Assembly (NCBI GenBank): GCA_027068435.1
Contig: JAMOTA010000030.1
Span: 58,219 to 122,218 of the forward strand
Source: Sulfurovum sp.
Lineage (GTDB): Bacteria; Campylobacterota; Campylobacteria; Campylobacterales; Sulfurovaceae
Direction: 5' to 3'
DNA: 64,000 nt
Positions 1 through 9,281 of this stretch are shown here, in pieces. The number at the start of each line of letters is the position of its first letter. Positions within the stretch are counted from its first letter, which is position 1. Made by a program: the position numbers and the translations under genes. The notes under the pieces are model-generated. The model saw only the letters and a program-made list of their open reading frames with translations, did not search any database and had not been told where the DNA came from.

Positions 1-546
1 TTTATCTACTTCATCTATAAAAACGATACCTTGTTCTGCACGTTTTGGGTCACCATCAGCTGCCATAAGAAGTTTTGTAAGAATATTTTCTACATCTTCT
101 CCTACATAACCAGCTTCTGTAAGGTTAGTTGCATCTGCTATAGCAATAGGTACATTTAAAAATCTAGCTATAGTTTGAGCTAAAAGAGTTTTACCTGAAC
201 CTGTCGGACCAATAAGTAGTACATTAGATTTTGAGATTTGTGTATCATCATTTTCTATATTGTCTTTAAAGATACGTTTATAGTGATTATAAACAGCTAC
301 AGAAAGTGTTTTTTTTGCTTTTTCTTGACCAATAATATATTCATTAAGTAGTCCATTTATCTCTTTAGGGGTATAGAGTGTTTGTGCTTCCCAATCTACC
401 TGATTCTCTTCTTGCTCTTCTTCCCCAAAAAGAATTTTATAAGCAGACACTACACAGTTTGAACAGATATATGCATTTTCACCAGCAATGAGAGGGTTCT
501 CTTCGGTCTCTGTTACTTCACAAAAGCTACATGCTTTATTTGACAT
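1..546 (-). CDS. clpX: ClpX, ATP-binding unfoldase subunit of ClpXP (N-terminal part, cut by window edge)
   Basis: This is an AAA+ unfoldase that recognises and unfolds proteins for the ClpP protease in the cytoplasm. Only the first 182 codons are present because the gene runs off position 1. The start ATG is the complement of 544-546. The N-terminal zinc-binding domain shows CSFC and, further on, CSNC. A Walker A motif GPTGSGKT and a Walker B motif ending FIDEVDK follow, with [11 protein letters not shown] between them, which is the standard ClpX order. It lies downstream of lpxA on the same strand, 41 bp away, so it may be co-transcribed with lpxA and fabZ. Assignment is firm; the C-terminal sensor-2 domain cannot be seen. 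Confidence 0.96.
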   Translation of the reverse strand, partial: MSNKACSFCEVTETEENPLIAGENAYICSNCVVSAYKILFGEEEQEENQVDWEAQTLYTPKEINGLLNEYIIGQEKAKKTLSVAVYNHYKRIFKDNIENDDTQISKSNVLLIGPTGSGKTLLAQTIARFLNVPIAIADATNLTEAGYVGEDVENILTKLLMAADGDPKRAEQGIVFIDEVDK

Positions 547-570
547 TCTTTATCCTCGTATTTAATATTA

Positions 571-600
571 TTTTATTTTATTTTATTTTATTTTATTTTA
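571..600. repeat. Pentanucleotide tandem repeat, six TTTTA units
   Basis: Six perfect consecutive TTTTA units lie between clpX and lpxA. On the coding strand (TAAAA) the first units supply the last codons and stop of lpxA, and the rest form the lpxA-clpX spacer. A TAA occurs in every unit, so a copy-number change would alter gene spacing rather than LpxA length. Confidence 0.9.
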
Positions 601-1376
601 TTTCTTGTAAAAGGTATGCCTCTTTTAGAGGTTGTTATAAATTTACAAAGCGATTTTACTTTATTTGATTTTGTAGTTGCTAAGAGAGATTTTACTATCT
701 CTTGAAGAGGTTTTTCTTGCTCAAATAGCTCTCTATAAGCACTTTTTAGTATGTTAATTTCTTCACGATCCATATTTCTTCTAAGCCCTGTAAGGTTTAA
801 TCCACGAAGATTCGCACGGTTACCTTCAGCTAAACAAAAAGGTGGAATATCTTGCGTTAAAGCACTAGCTCCACCTATCATGGCATAATCGCCTATATGA
901 ACAAATTGGTGAATAGCACTCATTGCACCAATAACAACACGGTCTCCTATCTCTACATGACCACCTAGGTTTGTGGCATTTGCAAGAATACAGTGATCTC
1001 CAATGATAATATCATGTCCTACATGAACATAACCCATAAGTAAGTTATGGTTACCAATACGTGTGACTGTACCACCTGTAATCGTACCTGGGTTAATAAG
1101 TGTAAATTCTCTAATAGTATTACCATCACCAATAATTAATTGAACATCTTCACCATTAAATTTTAAATCCTGTGGGATAGTCCCAATAGCAGAGTGCGAA
1201 AAAATACGGTTATTCTTACCAATGGTGGTATCACCAACTATTACAGCGTGAGATGCAACAGTCGTGTTATCACCTATTTTTACATTGGCACCTATATGTG
1301 CAAATGGACCTACTGAGACGTTATCGCCTAGTATAGCACCATCTTCTATAACTGCAGTGGAGTGAATTAATGACAT
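588..1376 (-). CDS. lpxA: UDP-N-acetylglucosamine O-acyltransferase
   Basis: Catalyses the first step of lipid A synthesis: acyl transfer from acyl-ACP to the 3-OH of UDP-GlcNAc, in the cytoplasm. At 262 aa it has the usual family length. The N-terminal two thirds are made of hexapeptide repeats (for example IGDNTTV, IGDHCIL, IGDRVVI) that form a left-handed beta helix. HIGANVKIGDN and the HVGHDIIIGDHC segment carry the conserved His region. It starts 8 bp after the fabZ stop, so the two are co-transcribed; this pairing is common in Gram-negatives. The stop codon lies inside a TTTTA repeat tract. Confidence 0.96.
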   Translation of the reverse strand: MSLIHSTAVIEDGAILGDNVSVGPFAHIGANVKIGDNTTVASHAVIVGDTTIGKNNRIFSHSAIGTIPQDLKFNGEDVQLIIGDGNTIREFTLINPGTITGGTVTRIGNHNLLMGYVHVGHDIIIGDHCILANATNLGGHVEIGDRVVIGAMSAIHQFVHIGDYAMIGGASALTQDIPPFCLAEGNRANLRGLNLTGLRRNMDREEINILKSAYRELFEQEKPLQEIVKSLLATTKSNKVKSLCKFITTSKRGIPFTRNKIK

Positions 1377-1384
1377 ACTAAAAC

Positions 1385-1834
1385 CTATTTATCTACTATC
1401 ATAGCTTTAAGTTCAGCTTGTGCAACCACTTTACCATCAACATATGCTTTGGCTTCAAGTTGCCATACTGAACCTTTTTGCTTCATCACATTAATCTTAT
1501 AAATAAGTTGATCACCTGGTGTAACTGGAACACGAAACTTCGCTTTATCTATACTCATAAAATAGACAACTTTTTTATCTATCTCCTCTTGAGACATCTC
1601 ATCCATACTCTTAAATGCAAGTACACCACCTGCTTGTGCCATACCTTCAAGTATCATAACACCTGGGTAGATAGGATGATCTGGAAAATGCCCTTGAAAA
1701 ACAGGCTCAGAGATAGAGATATTTTTAAATGCCTCTATAGACTCACCTGATGTTAGTTCTGTTATTCTATCTACTAATAAAAATGGATATCTATGAGGTA
1801 ATATTTTTTGAATTTCAACTACGTTATAAAGCAC
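1385..1834 (-). CDS. fabZ: (3R)-hydroxyacyl-[acyl-carrier-protein] dehydratase
   Basis: A hot-dog-fold enzyme of type II fatty acid synthesis that dehydrates 3-hydroxyacyl-ACP; it also sets the balance with LpxA for the shared hydroxyacyl-ACP pool. The 149-aa product contains the signature [20 protein letters not shown] with the catalytic His and Glu, preceded by [12 protein letters not shown]. The start is read as GTG (complement of 1832-1834) with an AAAGG about 10 nt upstream. It is directly upstream of lpxA on the minus strand. Confidence 0.96.
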   Translation of the reverse strand: MLYNVVEIQKILPHRYPFLLVDRITELTSGESIEAFKNISISEPVFQGHFPDHPIYPGVMILEGMAQAGGVLAFKSMDEMSQEEIDKKVVYFMSIDKAKFRVPVTPGDQLIYKINVMKQKGSVWQLEAKAYVDGKVVAQAELKAMIVDK

Positions 1835-1891
1835 TAAAAAACCTTTGTTTAAAAATTTACTTATATTACCCTATTATTGGTAAAAAAATGT

Positions 1892-2971
1892 TTAGAGCTT
1901 GATTAATAACTCTTTTACATCACTATAAGTTTTACTTTGACAAAGTATCTCTATTTTATTTGTAGGAATTTCATCAACTACTATGACAGTAGAGAGATTG
2001 TATAAATCCATACCCATTATGTGACGTAGAGATACCTCTTGATTAAAAAGAGGAGGGTTGTAGATAAGTTCTGTAATACTTTTGTATGTGGTATGAGCTA
2101 TGCTATTGTAGTATGATAATGTAATAAATTTTACTTCATCACGATTCATATGGTGTATATTATGGACACTATACTCTATCTTTCCTCTGCTGTATTCACT
2201 TTTAAGTGTAGAATAGGGTAGAAAATGTGCAGGTATAACCTCTTTTCTTACACGTACTAAGCCCGAGAGTAAACGCCAATTTAAAAAACGCTGTTTAATG
2301 ATTTTATGTGCTATATTCTCTTCTTCTAATCGACATCTTAACTCATACAATTCTATGCGTTCTTCTATAGACTCTGGTTGTATTTGCTGAGATAGTGTTA
2401 CAAAAAGTTCATCATTGAGTTTATTTTGCTCTTCTCTTTGAATATTTAGTCCAAACATACAGCCACAATAGTTTTGACGATATAGTGCATCTTTCTTTGC
2501 TAAAATATTTTGCTCTTGAGTACCTGAAGCTTTGCGGTAATCTGGTGCGATAAAAGTAAGCTCATATTTTTTAGCCCATACATCTCCTATATTTTGAAGT
2601 TGTTGTAGTGATTTTTTAGGGCTTGTAAGTAAGGTTGATGTAAAGGTATTTTCACCTAATTCATTACATTTTAGTGCAGAGATTTCAAAACGTCTATCAA
2701 AACAGACAGAACATCGTGAACCTTTTTCAGGTTCATTTTCCAAACCATGTACTGCATTTAACCAGTTTTCTACATCATAGTCACCCTCTATAAGTGCTAT
2801 ATTTAATATTTTACAACTACGTTTTACATCTAATAAGCGTAAATAGTACTCAGAGTAGGGGTGAATATTTGGGTCATAAAAAAAACCAATAAGTGTTTCA
2901 TTTGGGTACTCTTCTTGGAGTTTTTGTAAAAAGTAGTGGCTGTCAACAGAACAGCATATATGAACGAGCAT
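1892..2971 (-). CDS. queH: Epoxyqueuosine reductase QueH
   Basis: Performs the last step of queuosine tRNA modification by reducing epoxyqueuosine; QueH is the non-orthologous replacement of QueG. The N-terminus LVHICCSVDSHYF carries the conserved Cys pair. FYDPNIHPYSEYYLR, GSRCSVCFDRR and YCGCMFGL supply the further iron-sulfur/zinc Cys residues of the family (formerly DUF208). The 359-aa protein carries roughly 170 residues after the core that I cannot assign. ATG has an upstream AAGGA. It sits 9 bp after lpxB on the same strand, probably in one transcript. Confidence 0.9.
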   Translation of the reverse strand: MLVHICCSVDSHYFLQKLQEEYPNETLIGFFYDPNIHPYSEYYLRLLDVKRSCKILNIALIEGDYDVENWLNAVHGLENEPEKGSRCSVCFDRRFEISALKCNELGENTFTSTLLTSPKKSLQQLQNIGDVWAKKYELTFIAPDYRKASGTQEQNILAKKDALYRQNYCGCMFGLNIQREEQNKLNDELFVTLSQQIQPESIEERIELYELRCRLEEENIAHKIIKQRFLNWRLLSGLVRVRKEVIPAHFLPYSTLKSEYSRGKIEYSVHNIHHMNRDEVKFITLSYYNSIAHTTYKSITELIYNPPLFNQEVSLRHIMGMDLYNLSTVIVVDEIPTNKIEILCQSKTYSDVKELLIKL

Positions 2972-2980
2972 CTAAAATCC

Positions 2981-4018
2981 TTATGGTTGCATGAGTATTT
3001 TTGCAACATTTTCACTGCTACCATGAGCCAAATAGGCTCTTAACTCTTCAGCTTTTTTAGAGAATATATCTCTATTGGTTTTCTCATATTCTTTTAAAAG
3101 GTTATCAACTGTAACATCTTCTTGTAGTATTTCATTATGTAAAGTGCTATTATTATAATTTGTAAGTATGATATTTGCAAGACCAACTTGCTTAATGCCT
3201 AGTAGTTTTGTACCTATAAAGAAGTCTATCTTTTTAGCGATATAGCTTAATGTAAATGGTGTACCTATAAGTGCAGCTTCAAGTGTAGCCGTACCTGAAC
3301 AGATAAATGCAAACTCTGCAGTAGCTAAAGAGGTGTGGGTATCTTTACTTATCTCAAACATACTAATATCACCATAGAGACTATTTATCTTCTCTTGGGA
3401 AAAACTACTTGGTATGATAAGTATTGCTTTTTTCTTGGAGAGTTTTTGACGTACTTCTTTAAAAATGGGTAGAAGTCTCTTTATTTCACTTTTTCTACTT
3501 CCTGGCATAAATGCTATAGTATCGGTTTTTGTATGCTCTGTTATGTTGATTTCATCTAAAAGGGGATGACCAATATATTGGGCTTTACTTTGGTAATACT
3601 CAACTTCAAAAGGGAGTACCCCTAAGAGTTTGTCACAATAGCGTTCTAGCTTTTTAGCTCGTTTTGGACGGCTTGCCCATATTTGAGGTAATATATAATA
3701 GATAATCTCTTTTTCAGGATATGCTGTTTTAAGTTTTTTTGCTAAGGGAAGGTTAAATCCTGATGAGTCCATAAGAAGTATTTTATCTGCTTCTTTAGCA
3801 AGTTCAACCATCTCATCTGCTACCTTATAAAACCAACGAAGTTTTTTGATAGCATCTACTACACCCATTATAGCCATTTGAGAAATGTCATAAAGAGGTG
3901 TACTATTTTTTATAGTTTTATCAAAGATACCTATAAGCTCTATATCTTGAGTATGTTTAAGTACCTCTTTTAAGTGAAGATTTGAGGATGGTTCAAGTGC
4001 TGATACTAGGAGTTTCAT
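2981..4018 (-). CDS. lpxB: Lipid-A-disaccharide synthase
   Basis: A GT-B (family 19) glycosyltransferase that condenses UDP-diacylglucosamine with lipid X to form the lipid A disaccharide at the inner membrane. The 345-aa product shows IYYILPQIWASRPKRAKKL, the nucleotide-binding FMPGSRKSEIKRLLPIF and GTATLEAALIGTPF near the C-terminus, all typical of LpxB. It is slightly shorter than the E. coli enzyme, and the N-terminal glycine-rich start is replaced by SALEPSSNLHL. The ATG has AAGGA upstream. It is in the same strand group as queH and fbp. Confidence 0.93.
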   Translation of the reverse strand: MKLLVSALEPSSNLHLKEVLKHTQDIELIGIFDKTIKNSTPLYDISQMAIMGVVDAIKKLRWFYKVADEMVELAKEADKILLMDSSGFNLPLAKKLKTAYPEKEIIYYILPQIWASRPKRAKKLERYCDKLLGVLPFEVEYYQSKAQYIGHPLLDEINITEHTKTDTIAFMPGSRKSEIKRLLPIFKEVRQKLSKKKAILIIPSSFSQEKINSLYGDISMFEISKDTHTSLATAEFAFICSGTATLEAALIGTPFTLSYIAKKIDFFIGTKLLGIKQVGLANIILTNYNNSTLHNEILQEDVTVDNLLKEYEKTNRDIFSKKAEELRAYLAHGSSENVAKILMQP

Positions 4019-4054
4019 CTAACATTCCTTAGAGAAAATTGTGTTGGCAGAGGG

Positions 4055-4252
4055 CTAAAATTCAAAGCCACCACCAACACCTTTACTCATACTGTCATAT
4101 ACAGCTTTAATATAGCTGTCACGTAGGGTACAGGTTAGTAGTTCTTCACACTTCATACAACTTTTTAGGTGATGGTGCTTTTGGCAATTTTCTAACTCTT
4201 CTTTTTTTTCTCTTAATGCTATTTTCCACTCATCAAGAACCTCTTCTGCCAT
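4055..4252 (-). CDS. Small cysteine-containing protein, function unknown
   Basis: A 65-aa protein I cannot assign. The N-terminal half is a charged helix (DEWKIALREKKEELENCQ). It is followed by HHHLKSCMKCEELLTC, a His/Cys cluster with CxxC plus two further Cys that could bind a metal. The C-terminus is glycine-rich and ends GGGFEF. Its ATG overlaps the fbp stop by one base, which argues for translational coupling and a real gene. No signal peptide is visible. Confidence 0.75.
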   Translation of the reverse strand: MAEEVLDEWKIALREKKEELENCQKHHHLKSCMKCEELLTCTLRDSYIKAVYDSMSKGVGGGFEF

Positions 4253-5103
4253 TATTGAGAAACTCCATACGCCTTTTTAAGTGCATCTATCTCACTGTTA
4301 GAACCAAAGAAACAAGGGCTTGTGTCATGCGGATGTCTAGGTACAAGCTCCATGAGTCTTACACCATTATTATCTATGGCTTGTCCCCCTGCTTGTTCAT
4401 ATATAAAAGCAAAAGGTATGACTTCAAAAAGTTGTCTTAGTTTACCCTCTGGTTTATCTGTAGTTCCTGGGTAAGAGAATAATCCACCACCTTTAAGAAG
4501 TATCTGATGTAAGTCTGGAACCATTCCTCCAGAGTAACGAAGACGATAACCCTCTGCAAAGAGTGAGTCTATAAATGCTTTATGGTAAGTAGCCCAGTTT
4601 TGTTGTGTACCACCTGGTGCATTGAGCTTACCTTTTTCGTTTAGTGTCACTTCAGATATAAAGTTAAAAACTCCCTCATTTACTCTGTAGAGTAGAGGTT
4701 TCTCTCCTTTAGTAGCAATAATCAACTCAATACGTGGTCCATAAACAACATAAGCAGAGGCTACAAGATTTTCGCCTTTTAACTCACCTTCATAAATACC
4801 AAAAATGGTTCCAACCGAGAGGTTAACATCTACAAGGCTTGAACCATCAAGTGGGTCATAACAGATAGTATAATTGCCGTTATCATGTAACTCCATTACC
4901 CCCTCTTTCTCTTCACTTACAAGTGCTTTAACCTCAGATATATCTTTAAATGCTTCTTCTATAAGATAGTCACACTGTACATCTAATTTGAGTTGATCTT
5001 CTCCTGAAGAGTTTTCACTGTTACTGTAGCCTAAGTCTTCAGTTTTAATAGCATGGTCTATTTTGATAGCTACTTTTTTGATGGTGTCAAATATGTTTTG
5101 CAT
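4252..5103 (-). CDS. fbp: Fructose-1,6-bisphosphatase, class I
   Basis: Hydrolyses fructose 1,6-bisphosphate to fructose 6-phosphate, the committed step of gluconeogenesis, and fits an autotroph building sugars from C2/C3 units. The metal-binding motif YDPLDGSS is followed by [20 protein letters not shown] upstream supplies the metal-binding Glu residues, and [13 protein letters not shown] with [10 protein letters not shown] forms the substrate site. At 283 aa it is shorter than the roughly 330-aa proteobacterial enzyme but carries all core motifs. The start follows CCAAGGAGATATAA, a strong RBS. mobB lies immediately upstream. Confidence 0.95.
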   Translation of the reverse strand: MQNIFDTIKKVAIKIDHAIKTEDLGYSNSENSSGEDQLKLDVQCDYLIEEAFKDISEVKALVSEEKEGVMELHDNGNYTICYDPLDGSSLVDVNLSVGTIFGIYEGELKGENLVASAYVVYGPRIELIIATKGEKPLLYRVNEGVFNFISEVTLNEKGKLNAPGGTQQNWATYHKAFIDSLFAEGYRLRYSGGMVPDLHQILLKGGGLFSYPGTTDKPEGKLRQLFEVIPFAFIYEQAGGQAIDNNGVRLMELVPRHPHDTSPCFFGSNSEIDALKKAYGVSQ

Positions 5104-5601
5104 TTATATCTCCTTGGAATGTTTTTGAATCCATTCAATAATTTGAATAGTATTATTTAAATCTAATATATCTATATGCTCTGGTATCGTATATGTAGTA
5201 TGGTCTATAGTATGATCAATAGCTATAGCTTCACTACATTCAAAATAACTCTCATCTATGCTATTTCTAAAAATAGCAATACGAGGAAGAGGTAAAGTTT
5301 TAAGCCCCTCAACAAGTAAAATGTCAAAGTCATTTATCATTGTAACTATCTCATCTAAACTTTTCTCTCTATGAGAAAGATAAGTGGTGCGTGTAGGTGA
5401 GGTAACTACAACCTCTGCACCTGTTTTAGAGAATCTATCACTATCTTTACCCTCAACATCAAAAATAGCTTTATCTTTAGGGTCATTTTTAATAATGGCA
5501 ACTTTATGACCTTCAATAAGAACTTTTGCTACTTTCTCAACTAGAGTGGTTTTACCACTACCTGATGGACCTGTAAATGCTACTGCTACTCTTTTATTCA
5601 C
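5104..5601 (-). CDS. mobB: Molybdopterin-guanine dinucleotide biosynthesis adaptor MobB
   Basis: A P-loop GTPase that assists MobA in attaching GMP to molybdopterin for formate dehydrogenase, nitrate reductase and similar enzymes. The N-terminal Walker A is FTGPSGSGKTTLVEK, followed by VAIIKNDPKD and DVEGKDSDRF (the family has KHxxHxFxxDxxGKDS here; both His are replaced). DILLVEGLKTLPLPRIAIFR is the conserved VEG(F/L)K region. The length of 165 aa is normal. The start is GTG. It abuts fbp with no gap. Confidence 0.88.
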   Translation of the reverse strand: MNKRVAVAFTGPSGSGKTTLVEKVAKVLIEGHKVAIIKNDPKDKAIFDVEGKDSDRFSKTGAEVVVTSPTRTTYLSHREKSLDEIVTMINDFDILLVEGLKTLPLPRIAIFRNSIDESYFECSEAIAIDHTIDHTTYTIPEHIDILDLNNTIQIIEWIQKHSKEI

Positions 5602-5690
5602 ACGTAAACCTTTAATTAAGTTAGAGGGAATTATACTTAAATGTTTATTGAATGTATGTTAAAATCATTACAATTATAGAAGGAGTATAA

Positions 5691-6209
5691 ATGCATAATA
5701 TAATATGGCTAATTAGTATAGTATTCCTTTTATCTGGATGCAGTTCAAAAGAAGAAAAAGCTTTTCTGACTCAGTACGAAAAAAAATTATCCTATCATAA
5801 AGAACTTCAAAAAACTGAAAAGCTACAACTTTATAGTAGTGAAAATATAACGCAATTGCTTGTACTAGCAACATATATTACCGATAATACAGACAATACT
5901 TTAAAGGGTAGTGAAAAATTCATTATAGGTATTGAGAGTGATAGTGAAGAGATTCTCACATTGAATAGTAAGGAGTATTATTTCATGTTAAACAAAATGA
6001 AGCCTACAAGTATCACTATGTTAAATTCAGATGATAATAGGTTGAAAAATATCTCATTTACTTCATCTTGGAGCAGATATTATCTGGTTACTTTTAATCA
6101 TATCAAAAATAAAAGACTTACTTTAGATATAGAGAGTACTTTCTATGGTAAAGGAGCGTTACACTTTGCCAAAGTGGCAAAGTATATATTGAGTAATAAA
6201 GTCTATTAA
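5691..6209 (+). CDS. Predicted lipoprotein of unknown function
   Basis: A 172-aa protein with a short hydrophobic leader and a lipobox LLSGC (Cys17), so probably lipidated and periplasm- or outer-membrane-facing. The mature part is lysine-rich and predicted mixed alpha/beta, with no motif I recognise. The ATG follows AGAAGGAG. It is a lone plus-strand gene between mobB and the transglycosylase, both minus-strand, so it is probably monocistronic. Confidence 0.8.
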   Translation: MHNIIWLISIVFLLSGCSSKEEKAFLTQYEKKLSYHKELQKTEKLQLYSSENITQLLVLATYITDNTDNTLKGSEKFIIGIESDSEEILTLNSKEYYFMLNKMKPTSITMLNSDDNRLKNISFTSSWSRYYLVTFNHIKNKRLTLDIESTFYGKGALHFAKVAKYILSNKVY

Positions 6210-6229
6210 TCAAGTAGTATATATTTAAA

Positions 6230-7519
6230 CTATTTTCTAAATGTATCGGTTTTATATGGAGTGGTTAGTTGGTTAATATAAGTTAGAATACGTGTAGGTT
6301 TACCTAGTTTATTAAGGTAAATAACATAGTTTGTAAGGACACGTTTACCATATTCCCTTGCTTCAATATTAGGTATTTTTTCCATGCTTAGGTAGGGCTC
6401 AAATGCACCTTTTCTAAAGTATTGAGGTTTTTTAATAAGCCTTCTTGTAAACCCTATCCCTCCATTGTATGCATAGGCTACAAAGAGAGGGCTATATAGA
6501 TATTTGTTAAGATAGTCAAGGTGAAAATCTGCATATTCTATGGCTTTATAAGGGCTAAACATCATATCTAAATCCATATATTCACCTTTCTCTTTGGCTA
6601 TATGCTCTATGAGAAATGGCATAAATTGCATCATGCCTAAAGCAAATGAACGTGAAACGGAAGCAGGTACAAAACGACTCTCTTGCCTAGCAATAGCATA
6701 AATAAGGGCTTGACGCTCTTTTGAAAACTTTTTCATTGTTCGTCTATATGGCATAGGAAAATATGATTTTCTAAAGTTACAAGCTCTTGCTTTAAGATAG
6801 GTATGCATACCTACAGTTGCCTGTGATTCACACCCATCTGCTAAAGCATCTAAGTCTGCATTAGGTGCATTCATCTTTGCTTTCATTTTAGCCCATGCAA
6901 TAGGATCTTTTGCATCTATCCCAAAGATACGAGCTTTACTAATAGAAGGGGTAATAATCGTTTTAGGATAGCTTTTGTTTTCCATATCTGCTGCAAGTAA
7001 CGTATACATATTGATATGATAACTCTGTAGCAGTTTTTTTAGATAACTTTTATCTTTAGTAACTAAATAGAGCCAAAAAAGTGATTTATCTTTTTCCCAT
7101 CTTTCAGAGTATTTTTGATGAGCAGTATAAAAAAGGTTTGCTGCTTTTTGTAGCTGACCTTTTTGTACAAGTTTAATAGCTTTTTTAAAAGCTTTATTGG
7201 CTTTAGAACGTAATTTCCAATTTATTTTACTTGTAATACAATATGGCGCAGGTTTTGAACGTAGTTTAGCGTTTAATCCAGTTTTCTTTTTATAGGCAAT
7301 TTTTAGTTTTTTATTTAAGTAATTGGCTTCTTGAATAATAGCTTTTGCATCTCTTACTGAAGTATTTTTTTGTGAAATAAAACGCCAAATATAATAATCT
7401 TTTTCAATACTTTGTGGCATTTTATGTACTTGATTATAGCTTAGTATTTTTGCATTTAATGCAGTAGTATTTAAGAACCATAAAGAGAAAAGTACAAAAA
7501 TTATAGCGTGTAGTCTCAT
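6230..7519 (-). CDS. Periplasmic lytic transglycosylase (Slt family)
   Basis: Cleaves the MurNAc-GlcNAc bond in peptidoglycan, leaving 1,6-anhydroMurNAc. I start it at the ATG complement of 7517-7519 because the next residues, MRLHAIIFVLFSLWFLNTT, form a signal peptide; an ATG 27 nt upstream would put charged residues in front of it. The C-terminal domain has the catalytic Glu in AIARQESRF, then LGMMQFMPF and VAYAYNGGIGFTRR, the SLT signature. The middle part is helical, as in the Slt70 superhelix. The stop lies close to the yggT stop region and the genes read the same way. Confidence 0.88.
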   Translation of the reverse strand: MRLHAIIFVLFSLWFLNTTALNAKILSYNQVHKMPQSIEKDYYIWRFISQKNTSVRDAKAIIQEANYLNKKLKIAYKKKTGLNAKLRSKPAPYCITSKINWKLRSKANKAFKKAIKLVQKGQLQKAANLFYTAHQKYSERWEKDKSLFWLYLVTKDKSYLKKLLQSYHINMYTLLAADMENKSYPKTIITPSISKARIFGIDAKDPIAWAKMKAKMNAPNADLDALADGCESQATVGMHTYLKARACNFRKSYFPMPYRRTMKKFSKERQALIYAIARQESRFVPASVSRSFALGMMQFMPFLIEHIAKEKGEYMDLDMMFSPYKAIEYADFHLDYLNKYLYSPLFVAYAYNGGIGFTRRLIKKPQYFRKGAFEPYLSMEKIPNIEAREYGKRVLTNYVIYLNKLGKPTRILTYINQLTTPYKTDTFRK

Positions 7520-7526
7520 TTTATTC

Positions 7527-7805
7527 TTATCCTGCAAAAACGGCACGCATGATAAAGTTATCTACAAGTTGTAAGCCCAAGATAATAACTAAAGGTGAAA
7601 GATCAATACCTGAAAAAATAACAAAAGGCATTTTACGACGAATAAAATCTAATGCAGGCTCTGTTAAACGGTAAAGTATTTGTATAATAGGATTATTAGG
7701 ATCAGGACGAACGAATGTAAGTAATGATGTGATAATCACTATCCAAATATAAAGGTTTAAAACGGTGTGTATAGTTTGTACTAGGGCGTAAATAAGAGCA
7801 CTCAT
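7527..7805 (-). CDS. YggT family integral membrane protein
   Basis: A 92-aa protein with two hydrophobic segments. The first is about residues 10-30, and the second begins after FIRRKMPF and includes DLSPLVIILGLQLV. The YRLTEPALDFIRR linker and the DLSP motif identify the YggT family, whose role in membrane and osmotic physiology is poorly defined. The start ATG overlaps the gltX stop (ATGA), so translation is coupled. Confidence 0.88.
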   Translation of the reverse strand: MSALIYALVQTIHTVLNLYIWIVIITSLLTFVRPDPNNPIIQILYRLTEPALDFIRRKMPFVIFSGIDLSPLVIILGLQLVDNFIMRAVFAG

Positions 7806-9112
7806 GATGCTACCTCCAAAATGTATGAATTTATAAGTGAATAGATATCACTCAACTCTGGGCCATGTTCTGATCCTGTCATTAGGACTCTAAGTGGTTT
7901 AAACAACATATTTTCATCTAAGCCACTCTCTTTGACAAGATAAACTTTAAATTGTTCAAATGTTTTTAACATAGGTGCATTAGCAATAATTTCTTCTAAG
8001 AGTCTCATCTCTTTACCCCATTGACATTCAAAGTTTTTAGGTGTAAATATAAGATCTATTTTACTCTGAAGCTCTTTTGTTGTGCTTGCCTCTTCTAAAT
8101 AGAGTTTAGCTAATTTACCAATATTCTCATCTGCAAATCCAAAAAGTGTAGAGAGTTGTTTATTATCCATAAGTTTTAAATGTTCTCTATTGATAAAACG
8201 TAACTTAGCTATATCAAACATTGCAGATGATTTTGAAATATTTTCAAGTTTAAACCACTCTATAGCTTCAGGAAGTGTAAAAATCTCATTAGGTGCTTTT
8301 GTATTACCTAAAAGCAGAAGATAATTAATAATAGCATCAGGGACAAATCCCTCTTCAAATAGCCATTTAATAGAACTTGCATTCTCTCTTTTACTTAACT
8401 TTTTACCATCAGTGTTGAGTATCATAGGTAGGTGAGCATAAGTTGTCTCTACTTCAAATCCAAGTTGCTCTTTTATATGTATCTGCTTGGGTGTATTTGA
8501 GAGATGATCCTCTCCTCTAATAATAAAATCAACACCTGATAGCATATCATCACAAGCACAGGCAAAATTATAAGTAGGTGTACCATCTGTACGTAAAATA
8601 ACAAATGAATCTACTTCATTAGCAGAAGTTGTAATATCTCCTTTTATAAGGTCATGGTTTACGATGTCACCTTGAGGTTTTTTAAGACGAACTACAAATG
8701 GCAGACCACTCTTTTTTAGCTCAGCATGTTTTTTACTATCTACATTTAAACATGCACCACTGTATCGGTAGGCAGTTTTACTGTTTTTTGCTGTTTCTCT
8801 CTCTTGTTTTAAAGTCTCTTCTTTGCAAGTACAAACAAAGGCTTTTCCCTCTTCAAGAAGTTTGATGGCAAGTGTTTGATGCATATGTAAATGTTCACTT
8901 TGATGAAAAACATTTTCATGAATTAATGCAAACTTTTCTAAAATTTGCATTATTTCAGTATCTTTACCTTCGATGTTACGTGTTTGGTCAGTATCTTCAA
9001 TACGTACAAGAAAGCTCTCTTCTCGTTGTTGAGATATAAGATAGTTCAATATAGCAACCCGTAGGTTACCTATGTGCATATCACCAGTAGGTGAGGGTGC
9101 AAATCTTAACAT
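7802..9112 (-). CDS. gltX: Glutamyl-tRNA synthetase
   Basis: Class I synthetase that charges tRNA-Glu. The start ATG (complement of 9110-9112) gives MLRFAPSPTGDMHIGN and has GGAG 6 nt upstream; an in-frame TTG 12 nt earlier lacks a ribosome site. The HIGH motif is HIGN and the KMSKS motif is KKLSKR. CTCKE followed by a later Cys (GACLN) resembles the zinc-binding insert. At 436 aa it is on the short side. Campylobacterota usually have two GltX paralogues, one of which may charge tRNA-Gln; which type this is cannot be decided here. Confidence 0.93.
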   Translation of the reverse strand: MLRFAPSPTGDMHIGNLRVAILNYLISQQREESFLVRIEDTDQTRNIEGKDTEIMQILEKFALIHENVFHQSEHLHMHQTLAIKLLEEGKAFVCTCKEETLKQERETAKNSKTAYRYSGACLNVDSKKHAELKKSGLPFVVRLKKPQGDIVNHDLIKGDITTSANEVDSFVILRTDGTPTYNFACACDDMLSGVDFIIRGEDHLSNTPKQIHIKEQLGFEVETTYAHLPMILNTDGKKLSKRENASSIKWLFEEGFVPDAIINYLLLLGNTKAPNEIFTLPEAIEWFKLENISKSSAMFDIAKLRFINREHLKLMDNKQLSTLFGFADENIGKLAKLYLEEASTTKELQSKIDLIFTPKNFECQWGKEMRLLEEIIANAPMLKTFEQFKVYLVKESGLDENMLFKPLRVLMTGSEHGPELSDIYSLINSYILEVAS

Positions 9113-9232
9113 GTTTAACTCCAATAGTAGTTAGATTATTTAGCTAGGGTATTATAAGATTATTTACTGAAACAAGGATGATTTTCAATTGAAGAAAATA
9201 GAAAATAAAGAAGAAAGGTTCTTCCTAAGTAG

Positions 9233-9265
9233 AAAGTGTTTCATTTTATGTATGAAACACTTTTT
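9233..9265 (-). terminator. Hairpin terminator after the Roadblock gene
   Basis: A 12-bp perfect stem (AAAGTGTTTCAT, 9233-9244, pairing with 9252-9263) closes a 7-nt loop. It lies 20-50 bp downstream of the Roadblock stop and upstream of gltX, so it most likely separates the two minus-strand units. The T-run is clear only on the plus strand. Confidence 0.6.
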
Positions 9266-9281
9266 ATAAGATAGAAATGAA

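Noticed and set aside
588..605. Phase variation of LpxA length by the TTTTA repeat
   Set aside because: Each unit contains a TAA on the coding strand, so the protein end barely changes.
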